A stretch of DNA of 64,000 bases from Tulasnella sp. 424 (GCA_019633425.1 WSUB01000184.1:1-64000), one strand, 5' to 3'; positions 1 to 11,972 are shown, counted from the stretch's first letter. Program-made: numbers and translations. Notes: generated by a model from the sequence alone, not told the origin.

Positions 1-343
1 CACGCAACGCTTTCTTGAACAAGCGTTTCCAAACTGATGAATCAAATAAATAGCCGCGTCTGACATCGATTGTAAATCATGCACGCCTTCCCTTGCTAGA
101 ATCGGAAACATGCTAGATTGCGCATGACGTGTTTGATCTTCTGCAAAATAAAAACCGTGGCAAGCACAGCGTGGTTTCCTGGCACAAAAATCGCACTTAA
201 TTATGGACAGTGAGGCATCTCACTTCGAGCAGACGAGACTACGTCTGACAGAGGCGTTTGATCTTCTTTGACAGACTCGGAGTTACTGCGTCCCCCCTCA
301 ACACACAGCGGAATTGCTTAGCAAGTAACAGATAGGGATACAT
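1..343. other. Left edge, no gene recognised
   Basis: No convincing exon on either strand. It lies downstream of the stop codon of the first minus-strand gene and may hold its 3' UTR. Confidence 0.4.
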
Positions 344-3168
344 TTACTCGTTTAACTCTTCTATGGTTGCAACTTGATCCATCCCCCCTTCGTTCTCAGA
401 GTTATTTAAGTAGAAATTGAAGTCCTCTTCTTCGAATTGCAGGTACGCCACTTCTCCCCACGGTCGACCCCTGATGGCTACGTGAGTCTCGGCTGGCTAA
501 TAAAGCAGATTCAGAGACACTTACTTCCGTATTTTTGGGCAATTAAGGGCGCTCAACTTGCTAGCTTCAGCGGCTGCCTCTGATTCCGTGGGCAGAGACT
601 CGTGGAACGACCATTGACCCGACTCAAATCGGTGTTGGTTTTCAGGAGAAAACGACATGTAGAGATAAATCTTCTGGCCTTTTTGGAGTGCTTTTCTCAT
701 GGGCAAGGGACCTTCTGCGTCGAACTCGTACTCTAGCGTTGACACTAGATCGAAACTTAGCTACGAAATAGAAGAGTTGAAGCGGGGAGCCTACCTAGCA
801 CAATGTCTGTTGGGGGCACCCCATGCTGCTCTCCTAAGTCTTTGAATAGTTTTGCCAATACCGGGAGTGGGATTTTGCTCTTTGAAAAATGGTAGCCCCA
901 AAGCACACCCAGGTCCGTCGTTGGCAGATACGTGTCTGCCGTGCTCTGGAATGTTGCCCTGAAAGCCGCAAGATTAGCAAAGCGGCCAACAGCTTGTATT
1001 ACTTCACTATCTCACCGATAAATATTAGGAGAACTGGTGGGGTCACCTTTAGGTGGGGGACAGAATTGGATACCACCAGCCAAATCAGCGATATTCGCTA
1101 AACGACGAAATTCGACATCTTTCGGGCCTCTCAGTATTTTAAATTTCTTCTTTGGGTCGAGTTTCAAAATCCCCACGTCTCCGGCTATTACGTCGGGAGG
1201 AAAAGAGTTTTGCCAAACCTTAAGTGGTCTCTCCGTGGCGGGTGGCCAAAGCTTATAAATAGCCTCGGAGGCCTCAAGAGGTGATGTTAACTCGTGTAAG
1301 GGGTACTGGAAGAAGATTTCAGGACTCTCCAGCAGAGCGAGAATGAAGGGGCGAAGGTATCGTTCCCACCGCTCTGAAATCGAAATGATTTGTTAGGCTG
1401 CGCATGCTTTTAGTAGTTTAGAGACCTCTTACCGTCGTACTTATCGATCAAGAACTACAAAACAATTAGTCAGGTTGGCGAGAAGGAGCACGTGAATGTT
1501 GGCTTCTCACATGAGACCAAAACCGCCTGATAGCCAGTGCTGAAGGGTCCGCTTGATCATTGAATTCAGTAGCAGTGCGCATTTCGGCCGGTGCGACGAC
1601 GAGCTGACCGCTCTGCCCGGTAGCTGCATCCTACGAGATGGATTCGGGACCTCAATTTGCGCCATCGCAAGTTACCGAGCTCTCTCACCACAATGGAGCG
1701 TTCAATGGTCGGGTACTCTTTGCGTAAGTCTACAGCCACGCTACAGAGGTACGTTCCTGCTTTCTTCCAGGGAATCGATATTAGCCGACGAGAAGCTACA
1801 GATTGACTGGACCTCACATGCATGTCCTGGAACTGTCGGAAAAATAAATAACGCATAATATGGACTTAAAAACTCTACCTACGAGTTGCCACCCTGTGAG
1901 AATGTATTTCTGAGGGTCTGTCCGCGAAAGTTGCACCAGGTGTTGTCTCAGAGGCTTAACCGAACCTGTGGAGGCGGTTAGCGCAATTATAACTGACGCC
2001 ATCGAATTAGGCTTACTAAACGTAAATACGATAAAAGGTATCTGCGAGTTAGCGTTGTATCCATATAGGCGGGCAATTCTGTGACAGCTTTGCAACTGAT
2101 TGTCAGCACGCGGAAGTAGTTAGGTAAAGATACTCCCGAACTTTATTTTCTCTGAAAACCATTTCATATCGTCCAGAAATTTCTGTTTTGAACTTTTGGC
2201 GGGAGAGTAGATCTTTGCTACTCGGACTTTATTATTTCCAAGATCCACTTCGACCAAGTTCTGCCAAAAGGTCTCCGGGATGCGGGCGACAAAATCTATT
2301 TCACCTGTTATCTCGATATCTTCATTGTGAACTGGCCTCTTTTTCACAAAATGAATACATAATCAGAGGGTTAGGTTGAGCGACAACGAGATATGAACTC
2401 GGAATAAGACTCACCGCGCCAGGAATGTCGAACTCATCAGACTTGGCTTTGCTTACAATGGAGATCTCGGTGCTAGGAAGGCAAAGGATGTTCAAGATGC
2501 GTCCCTAAATAAAGTCTCAGAAATCTGTTTGACACTCGGTCGTATGTGTACGACTTACGTCTAAGTCTTTGAGGGCATCAGTGAGGGCTTGTCGACATTC
2601 TTGAATTTCACCTTGAACGGCGGTTGCGCCCAGTGTGTCTTTCGTATTTTTCCATTTTTAAGCCGGACTTCAACCTTCTCTTTCGTGGATGAGATGGTTC
2701 TATGCGTACGTAACGCGTTAAGAAAAGACTGCCTTTCCTCGACTGCTTCAGATGAGACGCACTTCTCGAACTCCACGATTGCTTCCCTCGCAATGGTCGC
2801 TCTTTTGTCCGTAGAGTTGACGATGTATTCGGAGGATTGACCTGTTGATATTGACTCTGCAAATTCCGTAACTCTCCTAGCGCAGCTGTCGATGATGCTT
2901 AATAGGGCCTTCCAGTTCCTATCATTGGCGTTTGCGGTCTATCACAGAAGACATAATTATCCTTCCTTTCAGTAGTGCAGGCAAATGGTACCCCCTCCAT
3001 CATGGTTATAAATTCAATGATCGCAGTGCATGCTATCTGGACACCTGGAACACTGATCGTGGACGCAACCTTTAAAACAGCGACGATCGTAGCCGAGGCG
3101 TCCGGACCGGGGCTGGCCGATTTGGTTTTGGTCACCAGACGGGTCATCGCTGCTTGAAGGCGCTTCAT
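344..3168 (-). CDS. Multi-exon protein with helical N-terminal domain and kinase-like N-lobe, function unknown
   Basis: I start the gene at the ATG at 3168. Exon 1 (3168-2992) encodes 59 residues and splices in phase to an exon at 2938 reading TANANDRNWKALLSIIDSC. The next exon carries TLGATAVQGEIQECRQALTD, followed by one with GRILNILCLPSTEISIVSK. The N-terminal ~120 residues are helical and resemble the adaptor-like domain placed before kinase or NTPase modules in many Agaricomycete proteins. An exon near 2350-2130 has a beta-3-like RVAKIY (possible VAxK lysine), and 2090-2000 reads IARLYGYNANSQIPFIVF, like a kinase N-lobe. I found no HRD or DFG motif, so an active kinase is not supported. 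The last exons (745-521, then about 470-344) end in an acidic tail (FEEEDFNFYLNN) and stop at 344-346. Internal exons between 1870 and 750 are not resolved. The domain assignment is inference. Confidence 0.5.
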
Positions 3169-3847
3169 AGTCGAAGTTTCTAGTAGCGGATGTTTGATAG
3201 TAGCTTTGGGTATGGGTGGTTGAGAGAGGGGGATTGATCGAGCGGTCGAACCGCACTGCGCTGCTCGCATTGCACTATGAAGGTGTACACATGCCTGCCT
3301 TTTTCGACACAAACGCGACCTGTGGCTGAGTTTACGTCCTTCACGACGGCTCGACGGCTTACTGGTCCCGAGAACCCTTGAGTGTTCCTTGACACGTTGT
3401 GGCTTAACACCGGGGTGGGAATCGAGGGATAAGTGGTGCTGTGCTGGCACTGCACTGCTGAGGGCTTAACGGAGAATCCTAGAATCACCTACACAGACTC
3501 GCATTCGAATTCACGGTATGTCGACAGACCTGAACTTCATATTTCAAGGCGAAGCTCGGGCTATTTAATTTTGTCACGAATGGTACAGCTTCGAACAGCT
3601 GTGGAAGGATGGTTCCAACAGAAACGTGAAAGGATGCCGCATGACGATCGGTCGTAATAAAAAGATGAATTTCCTGACAGCCGTCTCAATGGAGACCCGT
3701 CCTTCCCAACACTCTGCACCACCCACCAGATCAAACTCATTTTTAACCAACAATTTAAATTAGGTACTTGTATTCTAACAACACGTCTTGGGGTTCAATG
3801 ACAGCGAGATATGAATACACATGAACCTACACGAATTCTCCGATACA
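3169..3847. other. Spacer between kinase-like gene and AMSH gene
   Basis: No exon recognised. It should contain the promoter of the minus-strand gene starting at 3168 and the 3' UTR of the AMSH gene ending at 3848. Confidence 0.4.
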
Positions 3848-6317
3848 TCAAAAATCATTACGCAAATCTGCAATCTCCAGCGGTAATTCGGGCATCATCC
3901 TGACATGTCCACTATCCGCATCGGTGTAAATTGGCTTATCCGGATGGGGGTGGAACGATCTTTGATCGTTGCAGTTCATGATTATTTGGAGGCCTGGTGG
4001 ATCAGTAAGACGGAAGATGCCAAAGCTATATGACAGAAGAGTTAGAGTCCTTGATATTTTATGCGAGTTGGACTCTTGCTTACGACGGGTTCGACTTTGG
4101 AGCACAGACGATTGCGAACGCTTCTGGTAGCATCGCTTGGAAGGCGGAGTGGGTATGCAGATCCAGCGAGGACATGAAACCTGGCAATTAGAGCAATAAT
4201 CAGGTCAGGTCTTAGACACGGGTTAAAATCAAACTTACATGACTGTGTTGGATGCGTATGGATCTACCAATTATAACCTTCAGCGTCGCCGACTCCCCAA
4301 ACCAAGAAGTAGCAACTTACCCAGCCCAAGGTCAACAATCCCCTGCCCTCCTGGAACTCAAACACCAGCTCTTCATTCGTCATGGTACACGAATTTTCAT
4401 CCGAAGTCTGCCTCGGGATCAAGAGCGACTGCACCGTATACGTATTTCGCGTTTTCCTTCCAAGCAACAGCCCACACGTTTCCACCTTGCGCTCCGTGTT
4501 CACCGCCGCTATTCGCATGAACTTGTGCAACGTCTCACCAGGTAAGTAGACGGTGCACAGGCCGGACGTGGGAGGCGAAGCCATCTCGGACGGGATGGGT
4601 TCCGGAGAGTCTCGGCGTTCCCCTTCGAGTGAAAAGCGGGGCGGTGTGGCGGACTTGCGCCCCGAGGACTGCGACCCTACCCGCGGTGGACTGATTGGTA
4701 CCTTTGCTGGTCGATGCGGAACTGCATTGGGCATGGCTATAGGATATCCAGAAGCCGAAGCAGTTGATCGAGAACTCGAGTTTTGCCTGGGTGGGGTGTA
4801 TGCGATAGCTGGTATTGACGGTGTTCTCTGGAGTACGGGAGCGGATGCGAGGGGTGTTTGAGTCTGGTACGAATATGGAGCGGTGACAGGATTCGGGAGC
4901 TGCGGGTAGCTCAGAGGACCTGTAGGAAAGGTAGGTACAGGTCTTCCAGGGGGTGACTCGGCGAACATGAGGGCCGGGTCCATGAACATCCCCGAAGCCG
5001 AAGGTCGGTAGCCCTGTTGCTGCTGATGTGGTGTCATTAGCTGAGGATACTCGATTGGCCGTTGATTCTGCTGTGGTGGTGATGAGGTCGTGACGAGACC
5101 CGAGTAGCCAGGCATCTGGGACGAGCCATTGAGGTAGATGTAGTCGTTCGAGTCCATCGGGTCGCGGTATTGATAATGGCTTGGACTCTCCAGGGGTAAG
5201 GGTCCTGGAGAGGAGAAACCGAGATCGTCGCGTTTCGGTGGGGTAACGTAGGAGATTTGTGATGGGTGGACAGCGGGATATGTTATAGGTTTTGGAGAGG
5301 TGGGCGAGGGCCCGCTGGGTGCTGGCCGCTGGAAGGATGGTGGTTCGTCGAGCTCTCTGGGGAACCGACCTGAAGCGCCGTCGAGTCCAGCTGCGGCATT
5401 TACATCCGCAAAGACATTCTGCTGCTTCCAATCGCGTGCAGTCTGCCTTTCGTTATCACGTCTCCTTGCGGAGCGATTATAGTCGTCCATTTCTTGCTGC
5501 TTCTGGGCTCGAGCCTGTTCCCTGGCAATCCGAGCCGCGTCCAGTGCTCTCATTTCACGCTCCTTCTCCTCCTGTTTCCTTCGGTAAGCCCTCTCCCTTT
5601 CATCCGCATCTCTCCGGCGGTACATATCCTCGTCGTGTAATCGGGCTCGCTCTTCTTCAGCTTGCCGCCGTCGGTCCTGGCGCTGCCTCTCCTCCTGCTC
5701 TCTCTGTCGTTCCTCTTCTTCCCTTTCTGCGGCCTCGGCCTCTGCACGCGCCGCTGCAGCCTCTCCCCCTGACAATATCCAACGCCCATGTGCATCATTG
5801 ATCCGAGGCTTAAGACGATCGAGTTTCTCGAGCAAATCTTTGCCGTTCTGAAGAGGGAAGCGTACTGCATTAGCGGATAGTCAACAGACGGAGCTCTGAG
5901 AGCTGGGAACACGGGAATGATGCGGACAGGAGGAGGGACCAGTGGTGCAGGGCAGGAGTCGGAGGCGCAAGATCATTTGGAGACCATTTGTTCAAAGCGT
6001 CCAATGCCACGACTGCAACGGCGCAGCGGACAGGACAGCGGAGGGCGACTTACTCCTGCTAACGTCTCCCTCTGAGAATGGGTGAGCTTATGGTACTGGG
6101 GGTGCCTTGGTATCTTGTCGAGAATAATTGTTGCAGCTCGAGCGAAGTTGACAAACCCCGTTTCTAGGTCTCCTCCCTGTTCAGCCTCCTTGCCCTGTTT
6201 TCTGAGGTGTTCGGCGGCGCGAAGTTGGTCCTTGAGGTCGCGTGAAGGGTCATAGGTCTGCGTCGTGGCGAGTTGTGCGAGCTCCTGGATGGTCTTTGGC
6301 CGTCTGGCAGTTGACAT
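3848..6317 (-). CDS. STAMBP: AMSH/STAMBP-type JAMM deubiquitinase, intact
   Basis: Five exons join without a frame break: 6317-6054, 5847-4321, 4263-4239, 4180-4084 and 4025-3848, giving about 696 residues. Residues 1-88 match the USP8-type dimerization/MIT-like helical domain found at the N-terminus of AMSH proteins (start [13 protein letters not shown]). A long Glu/Arg-rich coiled coil follows (about 105-190), then a low-complexity Pro/Ser/Gln region, then the MPN+ domain. The catalytic parts are present: the Glu of VETCGLLLG, the zinc ligands in [10 protein letters not shown] and the downstream SLDLHTH. The family cleaves Lys63-linked ubiquitin chains on endosomal cargo, working with ESCRT. 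The HTHPTQSC motif sits in a 25-nt exon. A second copy of the first exon and the coiled coil lies at 9935-9217 in a chimeric gene. Confidence 0.93.
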
Positions 6318-6477
6318 GTATCGAATTCCCAAAGAGAAGGAGAGAAAGGTGACGGCAATGAGAAACGATCGATGGATTGAGGCAGTGGTCAAAACTCGAA
6401 TGCGGACATCTCACGCTCCCAATTTGGATAAAGGCGCCCATTTAAGCAACTGCGACCGCGGGGTCAACCGACTGCGC
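6318..6477. promoter_or_regulatory. Divergent promoter of AMSH and the decayed methyltransferase copy
   Basis: Short spacer between the AMSH ATG (6317, minus) and the remnant methyltransferase start (about 6478, plus). It is clearly duplicated at 9936-10074: both carry the block with CTCACGCTCCCAATYTGG and GGCGCCCA followed by TTAAGCAACTGC. At this copy only the AMSH side still drives a complete gene. Confidence 0.6.
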
Positions 6478-6963
6478 ATGACGAGGAGAACCCAGACGAG
6501 CTAGAGGCGCAACATCCCGCCCACATTATTAGGGCGTTTAGAGAATACGAAACATACCACCTAAATGACTTGCGACACCTTTTCGATGATTGGAGGGGTG
6601 TGACTCAACGTTGGCTTTCGGCGAATAACCGGCGCAGAAAGGACTTTCATCGACTTCCAAGAAATAATCAAGGGCTATTAAAGTAATTTGTGTGGAAGAA
6701 ATGATCAGAGTAAATTGGAGAGAAGATTGCCTCAAACCAGGTTTTCCTGAATTTCATTGTCGACCAGCAAGACATTTTCTCCATGAAGATATAGACGATG
6801 ATGAGCATGGTATGGAAGAAGCTTCTTAATTTTTGGTGCGAGTAAGTCGGTCTGATATCTTTTTAGACCAAGAACTTTAAGGCAGTCATCGGCACTCGCA
6901 TAGTCACGGAACACACTCCGTCATTCCGAACCGGGGCATAAGGTCTCGCACCCCCACGGGGCT
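6478..6963 (+). pseudogene. 5' fragment of carnosine N-methyltransferase gene, decayed duplicate
   Basis: It aligns step by step with 10075-10610 of the intact gene: GAGGCGCAACAT, the exon-intron junction near GAAACATACCA, the stretch CGACTTCCAAGAAA, CATGAAGATATAGACGATGA and the His-rich segment. Many substitutions and indels break the frame; for example GAGCTATTAGAG became GGGCTATTAAAG. The copy stops abruptly at about 6963, inside the His-rich exon, where GH5 sequence begins. It is the left-copy remnant of the tandem duplication. Confidence 0.85.
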
Positions 6964-7162
6964 GCTCGAAGAAGCTCACCGCGTCAAGAAGCGCTACCCA
7001 CCGATGTGAAACGTCACCACCCGCGTCCGTCGCGTGCCCCGTAACATCCTTTTGTCAGAGGAGCTTTATCCCCATTGCGCAGAGTACTTTAGGGACTTGA
7101 GCTTCCTTGAAAATTGCGTCCAGCGACAAGGGTTGAGCGACGTCATCAAGCCTAAGGCCTAA
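6964..7162 (+). pseudogene. 3' tail of GH5 gene, decayed duplicate
   Basis: It matches the last ~220 nt of the intact GH5 gene at about 19915-20140: AAGAAGCGCTACCC.CCGATGT, GAGTACTTTAGGGACTTGAGCTT, GCGACAAGGGTTGA and the terminal AAGGCCTAA. The TGG codon of the PPMWNV segment is TGA here, and an internal block is missing before GAAAATTGCGT. It joins directly to the methyltransferase fragment on its left, and no GH5 upstream exons are present. Confidence 0.88.
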
Positions 7163-7467
7163 GTATGTAAAAAGGTTATAAATCAAAGTGTTCTCCCAGA
7201 TCGTATAGTCTCCACAAAATGTTTTAATTTGGCTTATGGAAGGGTAATTTGCAACGTGTCTCGCACCTCGAGGAATTAATGCTCAAGCCGAATCAAGGAA
7301 GTTTGCCTGGACCTAAAAAGCACGACCGTGAAAACGAGATCTGCGGTTTCATTGACGATTTTAAAGCATGAGTTCATAGGTGAAATCTTATATGTCAGTG
7401 TTCAAATGCAAAGTCAAGTCCAACGTTGCCTCGCGGCGAAACCCCTACGTAACCACTCAGTAGTACA
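7163..7467. other. Duplicated 3' flank between GH5 tail and kinase
   Basis: It corresponds to 20141-20440: TATAGTC, GGCTTATGGAAG.GTAATTTGCAA and GATCTGCGGTTT occur in the same order in both. It is the spacer between convergent ends of the GH5 remnant (+) and the kinase gene (-). No separate gene. Confidence 0.6.
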
Positions 7468-9935
7468 TCACACACCAGCGTCCAACCCATAATCAACATC
7501 CTCGGGACCCAGTTTCCTCACAAGCCGATAAACCGTAGTTTCACTTGTATACGTTGAAGCCATCTCCATCCATCTATGCGGCCTATCGCTCATATCTTTC
7601 AACATCGCGTTCACGTACTCCGTCCCATCCATATCCATCTTGTCGAACTCCAACAAATTCCACCCTATCCACACAGTCTTCGGCCGTATAAGCGTGAACC
7701 GGAAACCAGAACCACTAGAGACCAGCCGATGTTCCACCTTCAGCGATATGCCCCTCTTCGAGTCGTACTGCATTTGGTATTTGAGGATCATGTTGACCGG
7801 AGTCCCCCGAGAGTGCAGAGCAAATCCTTGGTCGTCGAGGTGGCTGTAATGTACCCGTGAGAGTTGGCGTATTGGAGGTGCGGGGCGAGGCAAGGTCCAG
7901 TTATCCGCCCGCGAGTCGTCTGTGTTCCCGCTCTCTGTGCCGTAATGCTTTTGTTGATGATCCGTTTCGGGGGGTTCGTCCGGGGGCATGCTTTCGAGTC
8001 CAGACGAGGCTTCAGGGGTTGTTACAAATGAAAATGGAGTACGAAGTTCTGGAACTGCTCCCGTGCGAAGTAGCGTAGGTATGCTTGATTGGCTCGATGA
8101 TTTGAGGGAGTCTGGCGATGTAGAAATCTTAAGACTTTGGAGAACGTCGGCCATGGACGGGCGCTCTGCCGGGCTGTCCGACCAACACCTCGTGGCTTCG
8201 CTCCAGAATCGTAAATACGGCGTGCCATCAGGTGCGGAGGACGGCTCTAAAGGTGGTCGTAAGCCAGACAATAGGACGCCCGTAATGATGCTACCGATAG
8301 TGCGGCGGTCAGAATAGGGTTCTTTCCCGCTGAGGACCTTCAGGACATAATAGGAAATCAGTATGGACTCCAAAAGATCAAAAAGAAATACGCATAAAGC
8401 GTCAGGATACTCACCTCGTATATAGTGATTCCGAATGCGTACACATCGCTTTGAAGACTTTTGGAAACAGAATCTCTCAAGATTTCTGGACTTTGCCAGG
8501 GTAGGCTTCCAGCCCCTTTTAAATCCGTCGCAGTGCGCGCATCGACATGTCTTGCAAGACCAAAGTCGCAAAGTCGAACGTGATGATCAGAACCAATCAA
8601 CACATTGTTTCCTTTGACATCGCCGTGGACGATCGCCGGCTCGAACTGGTGGAGGTATGCCAAACCCTCAGCAATTTCGGTAACCTAAGACAAATCGATC
8701 CGCATATCGTCAATGGGCAAAATCCAAGTGATAAAAAAGAGATGGAGAATACAGGAATTTGAAACAGTAGCCCAACTTACTAAGCATCCTCTATCAGCTC
8801 CGGGAGAGCCCGCCAGGTAGCTCGGGAGCGATCCGAATTCGGCAAATGGCGATACAAGGTAGATCACCTCATCAACCGTATATAAACCCAAGAACTTCAA
8901 GATACGCGGGTGGTTCAGCTTGATCCACAGCCCAGCTTCGATTTCTATTTTCTGCGTGTAAGTAGACGTTCCAAAGGTATATAAATAAAACGAGTTGATT
9001 TGGGTAGACGGCGTAACATAATTTGAAAACGCTCACCTTCATCAAAGCATCTGTATAGCTAGTACCTCGGGGCCTTTTTAAAGCGACTTTACCCGCAATC
9101 GCGTGTGTGCCAGTGAACAAGTCACAAAATGCGCCTGAAGTATTAACAGGCCCCGCAATGTCGATAGTAATCGTCCCTTCCGGAGCAAGTCGTGGTGTTT
9201 GGATGGATTCTGTCGCGATCCTAGCCGCGTCCGGCGCTCTCATTTCACGTTCCTTCTCTTCCTGTTTCCTTCGGGAAGCCCTCTCCGTTTCCTCCGCATC
9301 TCTTCGATGGTGTTGGTCCTTCTGTTGTCTCTGTCGTTCGTCTTCTTCCCTTGCGGCCTCGGCCCCGGCCTCTGCACGCGCCGATGCAGCCTGCCCCCCT
9401 AACGACACCCAATGCTCATGTATATCGTTGATTCGAGGCTTAAGAAGACCGATTTTGCGGAGCAGATCATGACCATTCTGAAAAAGGAAGCGTACTGGAT
9501 TAGCGTAGGGTTAACAGACGGAGATCCGGAGAACCCGGGAATGATACGGGCAGGAGCAAGAACGAGCGGCGAATGTACGGGCAAGATAATTTGGAGACCA
9601 TTTGTCCGAAGCGCCTATGTCACGCACGAGCGGAACGGAGCAGCTAGCAGGGCAGCGGGGGTGCGACTTACTCCAGCTAACGCCTCCTTCTGAGGGTTGC
9701 TCAACTTATGATACTGGTCATGCTGTGGTATCTTGTCCAGAATAATTGTCGAAGCTCGGGAGAAGCTGACAAACGCAGTTTCTAAGTCTCCTCCCTGTTC
9801 AGCCTCCTTGCCCTGCCTTCTGAGTTGTTCGGCGGCGCGAAGTTGGGTCTTGAGGCTGCGTGAAGGGTCATAGGTGTGCGTCGTGGCGAGTGCTGCGAGC
9901 TCCTGTATGGTCTTCGGCCGTCTCGCAGTTGACAT
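7468..9935 (-). CDS. Chimeric protein: AMSH N-terminal dimerization domain + coiled coil fused to a TKL-like kinase with novel C-terminal domain
   Basis: Five exons, all phase 0, give an uninterrupted 671-residue frame: 9935-9672, 9477-9037, 8951-8781, 8684-8415 and 8337-7468. Residues 1-88 are a close copy of the AMSH N-terminal domain ([19 protein letters not shown]). Residues ~89-175 copy the AMSH coiled coil. At about residue 176 (nt 9214-9219) the sequence switches to a kinase whose relatives at 22521 and 28380 begin with ATG at this point. The kinase has GKVALK (Lys ~222), VHGDVKGNN (Asp ~314), DFGLA (Asp ~332) and the APE-like SPE. HGD replaces HRD, as is common in basidiomycete TKL-like kinases. 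Residues ~528-671 are the domain shared with the RING protein at 33273. The promoter is a duplicate of the AMSH promoter, shared divergently with the methyltransferase gene at 10075. Confidence 0.88.
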
Positions 9936-10074
9936 GTATCGACTTCCGAAAGAGAAAGGTGACGGCAATGATCGCGGGGAACGATCGAGGCAGTAGTCAA
10001 TACTCGAACGCGGACATCTCACGCTCCCAATCTGGCGAAAGGCGCCCAATTAAGCAACTGCAACCACGGGCATC
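9936..10074. promoter_or_regulatory. Divergent promoter shared by the chimeric kinase and carnosine N-methyltransferase
   Basis: 139 bp lie between the two start codons (9935 minus, 10075 plus). The segment is a copy of 6318-6477. The chimeric gene has therefore inherited AMSH promoter sequence, and may be expressed like AMSH (inference). Confidence 0.65.
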
Positions 10075-11972
10075 ATGGACAACCAGCCAAGGCACCACGA
10101 AGAAGAGGATCCAGACGAATTAGAGGCGCAACATTTCGCCCACGTTATCAGGACGTTTAGAGAGTACGAAACATACCATGTAAATGGCTTGCGACATCCT
10201 TTTCGATGATTGGGGGTTGCTGACTCAATCTCGGTCCTCCGTTAGCTTTCGGCGAACAATAGACGCAGAAAGGACTTTCATCGACTCCCAAGAAAGAATC
10301 AAGAGCTATTAGAGCAAGTTGGATGGAAGAAACGATTGGAAGAAATAGACGAGAAGATTGCTGCAAACCAAGCGTTCCTGGATCTCATCGTCGACCACCC
10401 CGATATTTTCTCCCATGAAGATGTAGACGATGACGAGCATGGTATGGAAGACGCTTGCTCCGTTTTCAGTATGAATCAACCTGCTCCATATTTTTATAGA
10501 CCACGAACCTCATGGCAGTCATCAACACTCGCATGGTCACGGACCACACTCCAGCCACGGCAGTCATTCCCATTCGGGCCGTGGAGGTCACTCGCACGCC
10601 CATGGCGCTCATGATGATCACGGTCACAGTCACGAAGGGAGATCAAAAAAGAAGAAAGAAAAGCCCACCGACTTTGACATGGACAAGCTGAGGAGCACGA
10701 TGAAGCAGTTCGTGCGAGACTGGAGCGAACAGGTACTGTAACAAACCGGAGCGCTTATATTTGTATCTTAGTTGAACGACTCTCTATTTTCTAGGGAAAA
10801 ACAGAACGAGATCTCTGCTACAAACCGATGATGGATGCACTGCTGGACCACTTCTCCGACATACCTCAAGACGAGCGGTAAGAAACCCACAATTCACTAC
10901 GTGATGGCTTCGGTATTTAGCCGCTAATTAATATCCCCGCTTCAATAAAGCCTTAATATTCGGGTGCTAGTTCCCGGCGCTGGGCTTGCGAGACTTGCAT
11001 GGGAAGTCTCACACCTCGGTAAGGAGGCAATAATTCCATACTTAGGCTCTTGACTGATATACCTTTGGAAAGCAAGGATTTGCAAGCCAAGGAAACGAGT
11101 TCTCTCACTTTATGCTTCTCTCATCCTTTTTCGTCCTCAATCGGTCAGATACTACATCAAGGACTTTGTCCGTCGCCTTGCCATTCTGACGATGTTACCT
11201 TCCTCAGAACAGAACAAATCAACCAACACACCCTCTACCCATTCATCCACTCCTTCTCCAACGTCAAATCAAGTTCCTCAATCACATCACCTGTGTCCAT
11301 TCCGGATGTCCAGCCATCAGACCTCCCACAACCGTCGGACTTTTCCCTCGTCGCTGGAGACTTCATCGAGATTTACGGTGTGACGGATGAAGATGTGCGA
11401 TCTGGGAAAGTAACAGACGGGAAATCAAGTCAGGAAGGGCAATGGAACGCGGTGCTTACGTGCTTCTTCATCGACACGGTGAGTTTCAAAAGCTCGCGTG
11501 TAGAGGGTTCCAACTTAAATATGGTTCTTCCCCAACCTTTCTAGGCTAAAGACATTGTCGAGTACCTTCGTATCATCCACCAAGTGCTCGTTCCGGGGGG
11601 GATATGGGTGAATTTGGGTACGTCACACTAGGTAACCTCGATATTTCCATCCGCCTGCTGACATGCATTCTCCTGCCCTAGGGCCGCTCCTATGGCACTA
11701 CGAAAACAACACCACAGGAGACGTTTCAATCGAGGCAAGCTTGGATGAAGTTAAGGAACTCGCTAAAGCAATTGGGTTTGAAATCTCCGTAAGTATATTT
11801 AAGCTCTTGAATGTTGGCCGAACGAGCTCAGGTTTTGTAAAAAAATAATTCCCCACTCATGCAGCAAGAGAAAACAATCCCGACTACTTACACCGGAGTC
11901 TTGGATGGAATGCTTCGGTATGAGTACCAGACAGAGTTCTGGGTAGCGACGAAGAAAGCTCCAGCATCGTGA
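10075..11972 (+). CDS. CARNMT1: Carnosine N-methyltransferase-like (N2227 family) SAM-dependent methyltransferase
   Basis: Exon 1 (from ATG 10075) reads PDELEAQHFAHVIRTFREYE, a typical family start. Further exons carry RKDFHRLPRKNQELL, a His/Gly-rich linker, KPMMDALLDHFSD, then the SAM-binding motif RVLVPGAGLARLAWEV and QGNEFSHFMLLSSFFVLNR. After that come TEQINQHTLYPFIHSFSN, GDFIEIYG, WNAVLTCFFIDTAKDIVEYL, GGIWVNLGPLLWHY and the C-terminus ending WVATKKAPAS. About nine exons and no frame break seen. The known enzyme methylates carnosine to anserine in vertebrates. Fungal members have the same fold, and their substrate is less clear. The 5' part is duplicated as a remnant at 6478-6963. Confidence 0.9.

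Noticed and set aside
4535..5431. Second minus-strand open frame of 298 residues over the AMSH gene.
   Set aside because: It is a different frame of AMSH exon 2. The JAMM and coiled-coil frame is clearly the coding one.
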